This document shows positions 33,809-39,803 of a stretch of DNA of 39,803 bases, in pieces. A model generated the notes under the pieces. The model was not told the origin of the DNA, searched no databases, and worked only from the letters and a program-made list of their open reading frames with translations. The number at the start of each line of letters is the position of its first letter. Within the stretch, counting starts at the first letter, position 1. Source of the DNA: Nitrosomonas sp. (lineage in GTDB: Bacteria > Pseudomonadota > Gammaproteobacteria > Burkholderiales > Nitrosomonadaceae); the NCBI RefSeq assembly GCF_022842015.1, contig NZ_JALHQJ010000027.1:1-39803 (forward strand), in the 5' to 3' direction. The translations under genes and the position numbers were made by a program.

Positions 33809-36019
33809 ATGCCAAAAACAAGAGCAGGCGAGTCTAAAGATACCAAGAATGAAGTTATCAATAAATCATCCATAAAAAAAACTGAGAATGTCGATAAAGA
33901 AATGGCAGAAAAAAAAGTAAAAATGACTGCAAAAAAAGCAATAGATAAAACAACACTAACAAAAATATCTGATAAAGCTGCATCGAGTGCGATTGAAACT
34001 TATCAAGTTGCATTGGACGAAAATGCTATCGATCTGAGTGAAACCAAGAAAACCAGAGGCAGAACTCCAAAAAAGAACAAAACAAGCATGGGTAAGGATC
34101 AGATCGATAAAATCAACACTGCTTCGATTATCCAGAGTGGCAATTCACAGCCTCAGGATCTTGAAGCGCGTCGCATGCGCTTGAAAATTCTTATCGGATT
34201 AGGGAAGGAACGCGGATATCTTACCTACGCGGAAATCAATGATCATTTGCCTGATGATATGCTGGATGCAGAGCAAATTGAAGGCATCATTAGCATGATT
34301 AACGATATGGGCATATCTGTGCATGATGAAGCACCGGATGCCGAAGCTTTGCTAATGTCCGATGCAGCTACTACTGTAGCTGATGAAGATGTCGCAGAAG
34401 AAGCAGAAGCCGCACTTTCAACAGTAGACTCCGAGTTTGGGCGCACGACCGATCCAGTGCGTATGTATATGCGCGAAATGGGGTCAGTTGGTTTGCTCAC
34501 GCGCGAAAGTGAAATTGAAATCGCAAAGCGCATCGAAGGTGGATTGCGTCACATGATTCAAGCAATTTCAGCCTGCCCTCCGATTATTGCAAAAATAGTC
34601 GACTTGGCTACTGAAGTTGAAAAAGAGACTATGCGCATTGATGAAGTTGTCGATGGATTATTAGATGCAAATGCGCAAGATATTATCAATGAAGAATTTC
34701 CTGAAGAAACTATCGAGCAAGAGCTGGCCTCCAATGATCTCGATGATGATGAAGAGGATGACGATAGCGATGGCGCAGCAATTGCCAGCGCTGATTTGTT
34801 AAAACTTAAAACGGATGCACTTGAGCGCTTTGCGATTATTCGCCAGATGCATAACGAAATGCAAGTCTTACTTGAGAAAGAGGGATCTTATCATCAGGGA
34901 TACATTGAGTTACAAGATGAAATTTCGGCTGAGTTAATGGCTATTCGTTTCTCTGCAAAAATGGTGGAAAAGCTTTGCGATACTCAACGTGAATTAGTCG
35001 GCGATGTGCGTAGTTATGAACGCAAAATAATGGATCTGTGCGTATCCAAAGCAAAAATGCCAAGAAATCACTTTATCAAGACTTTCCCCGGAAATGAAAC
35101 AAATCTTGATTGGATAACGCAAGAAATCAATATGGGAAAACCTTATAGTCAGGCACTCGAGCATTACAAACCAGCAATTCTTGAAGAGCAACACAATTTG
35201 TTGGCACTTAGAAGCAAGATTGGTATTCCAATAAAAGACTTGAAAGAAATCAATCGTAAGATGTCCACAGGTGAAGCTAAAGCTCGTCGTGCCAAGCGAG
35301 AAATGACGGAAGCAAATTTACGTCTGGTAATTTCAATCGCCAAGAAATATACCAACCGTGGATTACAATTTCTTGATTTAATCCAAGAGGGAAATATCGG
35401 TTTAATGAAGGCAGTGGATAAATTCGAGTATCGCCGTGGCTACAAATTTTCAACTTATGCAACATGGTGGATCCGGCAAGCAATTACCCGCTCAATTGCA
35501 GATCAAGCGCGCACTATACGAATACCGGTGCATATGATTGAAACAATCAATAAGATGAATCGTATCTCACGGCAGATACTGCAAGAAACCGGGCAAGAGC
35601 CAGAACCGGCTGTACTCGCGGAAAAAATGGAAATGCCCGAAGAAAAAATTCGCAAAATTCTCAAGATTTCCAAAGAGCCTATTTCTATGGAAACGCCTAT
35701 TGGCGACGACGAAGACTCACATCTCGGCGATTTTATCGAAGATGCGGCTACAATGGCACCAGCCGATGCAGCCGTTTATGCCAGCTTGCGCGGTGTAACA
35801 AAGGATATATTGGATTCTTTAACGCCACGCGAGGCCAAGGTGTTACGCATGCGCTTTGGTATAGAAATGAACACCGATCATACCCTGGAAGAAGTAGGAA
35901 AACAGTTCGACGTTACCCGTGAACGCATTCGCCAAATTGAAGCCAAAGCGTTACGTAAATTGCGTCACCCTGCCCGTTCTGAACGTCTACGTAGTTTCCT
36001 AGATACTGGGAACAATTAA
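33809..36019 (+). CDS. rpoD: RNA polymerase primary sigma factor (sigma-70)
   Basis: 736 residues. A Lys-rich N-terminal extension (about 1-110) precedes region 1.1. Region 1.2 includes [19 protein letters not shown]. The acidic non-conserved insert (about 300-330) is rich in Asp and Glu. Region 2 has [20 protein letters not shown] and region 4 has [20 protein letters not shown]. It directs RNA polymerase to housekeeping promoters. The low-complexity basic N terminus is longer than in E. coli RpoD (613 residues) and typical of betaproteobacteria. Followed by a tRNA gene 12 bp downstream. Confidence 0.97.
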   Translation: MPKTRAGESKDTKNEVINKSSIKKTENVDKEMAEKKVKMTAKKAIDKTTLTKISDKAASSAIETYQVALDENAIDLSETKKTRGRTPKKNKTSMGKDQIDKINTASIIQSGNSQPQDLEARRMRLKILIGLGKERGYLTYAEINDHLPDDMLDAEQIEGIISMINDMGISVHDEAPDAEALLMSDAATTVADEDVAEEAEAALSTVDSEFGRTTDPVRMYMREMGSVGLLTRESEIEIAKRIEGGLRHMIQAISACPPIIAKIVDLATEVEKETMRIDEVVDGLLDANAQDIINEEFPEETIEQELASNDLDDDEEDDDSDGAAIASADLLKLKTDALERFAIIRQMHNEMQVLLEKEGSYHQGYIELQDEISAELMAIRFSAKMVEKLCDTQRELVGDVRSYERKIMDLCVSKAKMPRNHFIKTFPGNETNLDWITQEINMGKPYSQALEHYKPAILEEQHNLLALRSKIGIPIKDLKEINRKMSTGEAKARRAKREMTEANLRLVISIAKKYTNRGLQFLDLIQEGNIGLMKAVDKFEYRRGYKFSTYATWWIRQAITRSIADQARTIRIPVHMIETINKMNRISRQILQETGQEPEPAVLAEKMEMPEEKIRKILKISKEPISMETPIGDDEDSHLGDFIEDAATMAPADAAVYASLRGVTKDILDSLTPREAKVLRMRFGIEMNTDHTLEEVGKQFDVTRERIRQIEAKALRKLRHPARSERLRSFLDTGNN

Positions 36020-36030
36020 AGTACAAATAA

Positions 36031-36107
<77 letters not shown>

Positions 36108-36114
36108 ATAAATC

Positions 36115-36146
36115 AAGAGGTTAGATTAATTTCTAACCTCTTTTTT
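36115..36146 (+). terminator. Rho-independent terminator after the tRNA
   Basis: Perfect 11-bp stem AAGAGGTTAGA / TCTAACCTCTT with a 6-nt TTAATT loop, followed by a run of T. It ends the rpoD-tRNA transcript and also covers the last bases of the convergent integrase gene. Confidence 0.9.
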
Positions 36147-37158
36147 CTTTCTGATGTGACAAAATTGTGTCATCAAGGATGTCAGAAACTAGCTCGGCAT
36201 GCTGCATAAGTTGCGGTTTTGATAAATGAGCATACCGCCTCACCATCTCTTCCGACTCCCAACCGCCGAGTTCCTGCAATACATTCATGGGTGTACCTTG
36301 TTGAGCTAACCAGCTTGCCCAAGTATGCCGCAGGTCATGCCATCTAAAGTTTTCTATTCCTGCTCGTTTTAATGCTTGTTTCCAAGCACGAGTATTTACC
36401 CATGCAATAGGGTTTCCGCGAAATGTGAAAACCCTGCTTTGATGCTTGCCGACTTGCCGAAGTAATATCGTTATCGCAACAGAATTAAGCGGAACATGAA
36501 TTGCTTTTCTTGCCTTGGCTTGATCTGGATGAATCCATGCAGCTTTTCGATCAAGGTCAAGTTGGTTCCATTCCAAATTAATAACATTGGATTGCCTTAA
36601 ACCAGTTGATAATGCAAAAATCATCATGTCTTGTTGATGTTCTGGCAATTCGTTAAGTAATTTCTTTACTTGTTCAGGTGTTAACCATCTTACCCGACGT
36701 TTGGGTTCTGGGAATAACCTGATTTTTGGTGTTTTGTCTAACCATTCCCAATCATTACAGGCTTTTCTTAGAATGGCCCGTATTAGTGCTAAGTGACGGT
36801 TAGCAGTTGACGGGCTTGTTTCATTCGCTTTGGTTTGTGCAATATGGTCAATCAATTCCCGATTAATTTCATGCAATGGTTTATTGCGTAAAAATTGCTG
36901 TAACCAACGCAATTTTTCTTTATCCCGTTCATGAGTGGCTTTGTATTGTGTTTCAAGTAGAAACTTGCAGGCTGCCTCATCCCATGAATACTTTGGCTTT
37001 TCACCTAAACGCTGAGTACGCCATGATTCAGCTTTCAGCTGGTCGTGATATTCTTGCGCCTGGGTTTTGTCGGCTGTGCCAGCAGAGCATCTAATACGCT
37101 CTCCTGCTGGTGTAGTGAACGTGATCCACCACGTATTACCGCGCTTGTAGAGTGGCAT
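36133..37158 (-). CDS. int: Tyrosine recombinase / phage-type integrase
   Basis: 341 residues, ATG preceded by AAAGGAGGTAAACAT. N-terminal region has a small beta domain (MPLYKRGNTWWITFTTPAGE) and a SAM-like core-binding domain. The catalytic domain shows the Arg (STGLRQSNVINLEW), the HxxR block (WHDLRHTWASW), a GGWES motif and the nucleophile region VRRYAHLS with Tyr. It should insert the element at the tRNA 3' end, which lies 26 bp beyond its stop codon. The overlapping HTH gene ends 124 bp inside its start. Confidence 0.94.
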   Translation of the reverse strand: MPLYKRGNTWWITFTTPAGERIRCSAGTADKTQAQEYHDQLKAESWRTQRLGEKPKYSWDEAACKFLLETQYKATHERDKEKLRWLQQFLRNKPLHEINRELIDHIAQTKANETSPSTANRHLALIRAILRKACNDWEWLDKTPKIRLFPEPKRRVRWLTPEQVKKLLNELPEHQQDMMIFALSTGLRQSNVINLEWNQLDLDRKAAWIHPDQAKARKAIHVPLNSVAITILLRQVGKHQSRVFTFRGNPIAWVNTRAWKQALKRAGIENFRWHDLRHTWASWLAQQGTPMNVLQELGGWESEEMVRRYAHLSKPQLMQHAELVSDILDDTILSHQKEKRG

Positions 37159-37367
37159 ATGTTTACCTCCTTTTCTGTAACCACTCGCAACGCTTGCCGA
37201 GGGATAGAATACTGCGACCTGATGTATTCAACAAGATCATCAAGAATAAATACCCATCGTTTGCCAAGTTTTGCGCCAGGCAATCGTCCAGATTTAGCGC
37301 GCCGCCGCACTTCTTCTGCATGCATCTTTAGAAAATTGGCTGCTTCAGTGAGTGAAAGTGTTTTCAT
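37035..37367 (-). CDS. Small helix-turn-helix protein (excisionase/AlpA-like)
   Basis: 110 residues from the ATG at 37367; the frame is open a little further but that start gives the family N terminus. MKTLSLTEAANFLKMHAEEV with RRRAKSGRLPGAKLGKRWVF is the MerR-type HTH of excisionases and AlpA regulators. Its last 124 bp overlap the integrase start in a different frame. No clear Shine-Dalgarno sequence; coupling to the preceding small gene (overlap 23 bp) is likely. Probably controls integration or excision; inference. Confidence 0.78.
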   Translation of the reverse strand: MKTLSLTEAANFLKMHAEEVRRRAKSGRLPGAKLGKRWVFILDDLVEYIRSQYSIPRQALRVVTEKEVNICHSTSAVIRGGSRSLHQQESVLDALLAQPTKPRRKNITTS

Positions 37368-37638
37368 AGCGCATGGGTGTGTCGGGATTATTAAAACCAA
37401 AATTTCTCTTGATATAGCCTTCCTTGGATACTTGCCATAAGGGGGCAGTAAGCATTGAAATTAATGTTTGACGGCAGCGAGTTGAAATCTCAAGCGGTTG
37501 AAAACATAGAACAGTCCAAGCTTCAGAAAATAATCCGGGATTAAGCTGATGCGGAAGAATACCCACACGATTTGCCTGAGCAAATAGATTTGTAAGCTCA
37601 CCCATAGCCCAGTCGAGATCATCAGTATCAAAGCTCAT
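37345..37638 (-). CDS. Small hypothetical protein of the element
   Basis: 97 residues from the ATG at 37638 (AGGGTGACTCAG before it). Begins MSFDTDDLDWAMGELTNLFA. No family recognised; no signal peptide or membrane segment. It overlaps the end of rep by 11 bp and the HTH gene by 23 bp, so it is part of one compact transcription unit. Filamentous phages often carry a single-stranded-DNA-binding protein at this place, but no OB-fold signature is visible here. Confidence 0.65.
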   Translation of the reverse strand: MSFDTDDLDWAMGELTNLFAQANRVGILPHQLNPGLFSEAWTVLCFQPLEISTRCRQTLISMLTAPLWQVSKEGYIKRNFGFNNPDTPMRYENTFTH

Positions 37639-38704
37639 CTGAGTCACCCTGAGTACGTAAAAAATTATCTGTGAATGCAAGGCGTTGCGGTATAGCTTGC
37701 TTCTTCAGCAGTGCCACAACACGTTCAGCACTACCTTCACGCTGAAGCATGACATTAAACAGGGCTCCATAAGAAGTTGAAGCGACCTGCTTTAACCGTT
37801 CATAACTAATGCGATCTTGTTCTTTGATTGTATGAATACGAAAAGCGCGTTCAGATACCCATGACATACAAGGATAAGCACCTGCAACATATTCACCTGG
37901 GTGCAGTAAAACGTCCCAAGGGATAACGCGGTCTTTTGAATGAAGTTCTACTTCCCAGCGAACCCATGGACTGGAAGAATCGCCTAACTGTTTTCCTTTT
38001 TCGTAAATCCTAATGAGCTTGCCGTTTTTGCGTCTACCAACTTCAAATGTACGGCCAAGATCATCATGTGTGATCCAATTACCATGCTGTTTTGGATTGG
38101 GATTTCTGCCGCCTTGCTTAAAGCCTCCGCTCTTATAAAGTTCAACTGCCTGGTCTACTGAGTGCAGTCCTTTAAAATCATCTACAGCACCATCCCATCG
38201 AGTAATCTTGCTTTGAAGTTCATCTCTAAGAAATGTAGAAAATGATTGCCAATCAGATATGAATGAGCAGCCTTCACCAGGTAACGATAAAAAAGCAGTA
38301 TCATTTTGGCTGCCATAGGCAAACATGACACAGCCATGATCAAAGCGGAAAGAATTTTTCCATCCTTGAAGGCCGCGCTCTTGATCTGTCATACCACCAA
38401 ATCTAAAGTTAGTTACTTCACTAAAGGATTTGAAGAACTTTAAAGGATTGTTATTATCAGGATGGAAAGGAAACGAAACATTCAACCAATCGGTTAAAGC
38501 TGCCTGTGATTTTTTTCTTTCTTCGGAGGGACTTTCCCCCCGTATTACCGTACGGGGGTTATCGGTGGCATGTTCCATATCGGATAATTGAATAACATCC
38601 GATGATGCGCCAGTGCAATGTGCTGCGTTGGCCGCTGACGCGCCCACCCGCGCATTGGCACTGGCGCTACTTTGATGAGTTAATTTTACAGAAGGCCTTT
38701 CCAT
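37628..38704 (-). CDS. Rep_trans/RstA-type rolling-circle replication initiator
   Basis: 358 residues from the ATG at 38704. The first about 70 residues are low in conservation; the domain starts at LTDWLNVSFPF. Family features: ITRWDGAVDDFKG, FKQGGRNPNPKQHG, TFEVGRRKNGKLIRIYEKGK with the likely catalytic Tyr, and WVRWEVELHSKDRVIP. Such proteins nick one strand at the double-strand origin and start rolling-circle replication in filamentous phages (RstA of CTX phage), pT181-type plasmids and Tn916-like elements. The gene contains two strong hairpins near its 5' end. An internal ATG at 38578 is a possible alternative start. Confidence 0.85.
   Translation of the reverse strand: MERPSVKLTHQSSASANARVGASAANAAHCTGASSDVIQLSDMEHATDNPRTVIRGESPSEERKKSQAALTDWLNVSFPFHPDNNNPLKFFKSFSEVTNFRFGGMTDQERGLQGWKNSFRFDHGCVMFAYGSQNDTAFLSLPGEGCSFISDWQSFSTFLRDELQSKITRWDGAVDDFKGLHSVDQAVELYKSGGFKQGGRNPNPKQHGNWITHDDLGRTFEVGRRKNGKLIRIYEKGKQLGDSSSPWVRWEVELHSKDRVIPWDVLLHPGEYVAGAYPCMSWVSERAFRIHTIKEQDRISYERLKQVASTSYGALFNVMLQREGSAERVVALLKKQAIPQRLAFTDNFLRTQGDSDEL
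38537..38558. other. Hairpin inside rep, candidate double-strand origin
   Basis: Arms CCCCCGTA (38537-38544) and TACGGGGG (38551-38558) with a 6-nt loop TTACCG. In pT181-family replicons the origin lies inside the rep gene as such a hairpin with the nick in the loop. Confidence 0.45.
38607..38667. other. Long hairpin in the 5' part of rep
   Basis: Arms GCGCCAGTGC (38607-38616) and GCACTGGCGC (38658-38667), extended by AATG/CATT with one bulge, around a GC-rich 32-nt loop. It encodes an Ala/Ser-rich poorly conserved part of the protein, so the DNA structure may be what is selected. Confidence 0.45.
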
Positions 38705-38727
38705 ACCCCTTAATATAAGGGGTATGG
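38701..38727. promoter_or_regulatory. Perfect palindrome over the rep start codon
   Basis: Arms CCATACCCCTTA and TAAGGGGTATGG (12 bp each) around ATA. The rep ATG lies inside the left arm and AAGGGG directly precedes it, so the site could be an operator or an RNA hairpin that hides the ribosome-binding site. Confidence 0.5.
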
Positions 38728-38756
38728 ATTATCCTATCAGGGGTTATTAGTACCCT

Positions 38757-39122
38757 TTATATGTTACCTATCTCTCGGCGATTATCAATTTTTATATCGC
38801 CGCTAACGGCTTTCCAGAAATTACTCAGCTTGCAAGCAACATCATATCCAATAGATTTGTAGGCCAATGGTCCTTCAGGAGGAAACATTTCTCGGATATT
38901 AATACAGAGAATTTCTTCATATTTTCGTATGGTACGTTTGTTATGGAAAATAACTAAAACTCTCCAACCAAATAAACGTCCAGTCATCAGCATACCAATA
39001 GCATTATGCAATTCCTCAATTTGTCCGTGAAACTTCTCAGTAGCTTTATTAATGATTTCGATATAGTGAAGAGCTTCCTCAAGAGATAAAGGAGGAATCG
39101 GTTGTTTTTCAAGATCAGGCAT
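38757..39122 (-). CDS. Hypothetical protein upstream of rep
   Basis: 121 residues, ATG with AAGGAAAATTAAACA before it. Begins MPDLEKQPIPPLSLEEALHY, a helical N terminus, then GMLMTGRLFGWRVLVIFHNK (a short hydrophobic stretch) and a charged C terminus. No known family recognised. It lies 52 bp upstream of rep in the same direction and downstream of the minus-strand terminator at 39174-39203. In related elements this place is held by regulators, but no HTH is evident. Confidence 0.65.
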   Translation of the reverse strand: MPDLEKQPIPPLSLEEALHYIEIINKATEKFHGQIEELHNAIGMLMTGRLFGWRVLVIFHNKRTIRKYEEILCINIREMFPPEGPLAYKSIGYDVACKLSNFWKAVSGDIKIDNRREIGNI

Positions 39123-39173
39123 TGTTTAATTTTCCTTAGTACATGCATTAAGCATAATGGATTAAGGGGTAAT

Positions 39174-39203
39174 AAAAAACCTCTTTGAATCATATGAAAG
39201 AGG
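39174..39203 (-). terminator. Rho-independent terminator on the minus strand
   Basis: Read on the minus strand: CCTCTTT, a 10-nt loop, AAAGAGG, then TTTTTT. It ends a transcript that comes from the right, 51 bp before the start of the hypothetical gene at 39122. Confidence 0.75.
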
Positions 39204-39280
39204 GAGCAGAGAAGTGTTAAAACCCAAAAGCGTTTTGCAGGAAGAAGCAGGTAGTTGAAACACGCTAGCAGAATGGGATC

Positions 39281-39349
39281 GGCCAGTATGCCCATGAAGC
39301 CGGGCATGGCCTTGCGCCGGGTCGACCGGCACACCCGGGTGGCGGCTTC
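39281..39349 (-). ncRNA. GC-rich, highly structured locus, candidate RNA or origin
   Basis: Nested inverted repeats in 70 bp of GC-rich DNA inside an AT-rich element: GAAGCCG (39296-39302) with CGGCTTC (39343-39349); GCCGG/CCGGC around GTCGA (39316-39330); CACCCGGGTG palindrome (39332-39341); and GGCC..ATGCCC with GGGCATGGCC (39281-39311). A terminator on the minus strand follows about 80 bp downstream, so a small RNA of about 150-250 nt is plausible; a replication or transfer origin is the alternative. Open frames here are probably incidental. Confidence 0.4.
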
Positions 39350-39421
39350 TTTTCAATGTGATGCCAAAACAAATTATGTGTACGTATATTAATCGAACTA
39401 CTATAGTTTTTAACGTATTTA

Positions 39422-39802
39422 TTAGGTGATTTTAGGCGGATTGAAAACATCCAAATATTCTAGCATGGTGACTTTCTTTGCTATTGTTCTGCACCCGATA
39501 AAAAGCGTATGCTCACTACAGTGTTTAAAAATACTTCCCCTGTTATTGAAAATTGATTTAGTAATAGAGTCTTTGTACGCAGGTTTAAATGATAGCAATT
39601 TACGAAGGTTATTACTTACAAGAAAATAACTAATCCATGAAATAAGATATTTATTTCTTTCTTCTTCGTTAGATAATGAATTTAAAGGCTATGTCACAAT
39701 TAGTTGTTGAACCTGCCTTGTTTTGCCAAGAGATGCTATAAAACAAAGGATTGGTGTAATACTTTGACCGAGACGGTCAATCATTCTGTGCCATCCGAGG
39801 TA
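39422..39802 (-). pseudogene. Frame interrupted by an amber codon at the window edge
   Basis: From the right edge the minus strand reads 37 codons (YLGWHRMIDRLG..., ending QQLIVT) to TAG at 39689-39691, and the same frame then stays open for 88 more codons (NEEERNKYLISWISYFLVSN ... LDVFNPPKIT) to TAA at 39422. The first part resembles the C terminus of a transposase, but I cannot name a family. The second part has no start codon near its beginning and looks protein-like. Either a gene with a nonsense mutation or two abutting gene pieces. Confidence 0.4.
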
Positions 39803-39803
39803 A

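Noticed and set aside
38987-39334. 115-codon minus-strand frame over the terminator and the GC-rich locus
   Set aside because: It runs across the terminator hairpin and into the hypothetical gene in another frame, has no Shine-Dalgarno sequence and no family features.
39764-39780. TTGACCG-AGA-CGGTCAA palindrome considered as a terminator
   Set aside because: No T-run on either strand and it lies within an open minus-strand frame.

Overview
The window looks like chromosomal DNA of a betaproteobacterium, most likely a Nitrosomonas-like member of the Nitrosomonadaceae. This is an inference: the gene order around trpS-scpA-scpB and rpsU-yqeY-dnaG-rpoD-tRNA, NnrS, a TIGR04073 protein and several exported copper/outer-membrane proteins all fit, but no amo, hao or rRNA gene is present to prove it.

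Layout. 1-2019 (minus strand): a nuclease-like protein downstream of nnrS. 2147-7016 (plus): a housekeeping run of PHP phosphoesterase, YciO/Sua5, M50 site-2-type protease, trpS, scpA and scpB, with tight or overlapping junctions. 7090-12498 (minus): an MscS-like channel and the ydbH-ynbE-ydbL envelope lipid-transport operon, separated by a scar region with a small MITE-like inverted repeat and the broken tail of a type I restriction subunit. 12769-14262: an orphan guanylate-kinase-like protein and a small Cys-rich exported protein preceded by a perfect CRP-type box. 14601-19772 (minus): a lipid-type ABC exporter, lolD, lolC, a Crp-family regulator and an RlpA-like lipoprotein. 19975-20940: an agmatinase-family gene.

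21016-30554 is the accessory and most unusual part. A minus-strand operon (DUF6502, a Gly-rich DUF5666 protein, a beta-barrel with a Gly/Ser/Asp-rich insert) is divergent from a plus-strand set: a small exported protein, a cupredoxin fused to a beta-propeller, an RTX-like protein with an internal duplication, an outer-membrane barrel with a coiled coil, and a possible 23-residue peptide carrying four consecutive cysteines. The divergent promoter is packed with palindromes. The DUF6502 protein has a helix-turn-helix-like segment and is a candidate regulator of the set. A perfect rrn-type boxA and a TIGR04073-family exported protein follow.

31077-36107 is the macromolecular-synthesis operon (rpsU, yqeY, dnaG, rpoD) and a CAT-anticodon tRNA that resembles tRNA-Ile2. 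Next to that tRNA begins an integrative element (about 36101 to beyond 39803) with a tyrosine integrase, an overlapping small HTH gene, a Rep_trans/RstA-type rolling-circle initiator with strong hairpins in and at the start of its gene, two unknown small genes, a GC-rich highly structured locus with a minus-strand terminator, and at the edge a frame interrupted by an amber codon. The distal attachment site is not in the window.

A Crp-family protein with the Arg-Glu-x3-Arg recognition helix is encoded here, and two perfect TGTGA-N6-TCACA boxes occur in long intergenic stretches, so part of the window may be under its control (inference).
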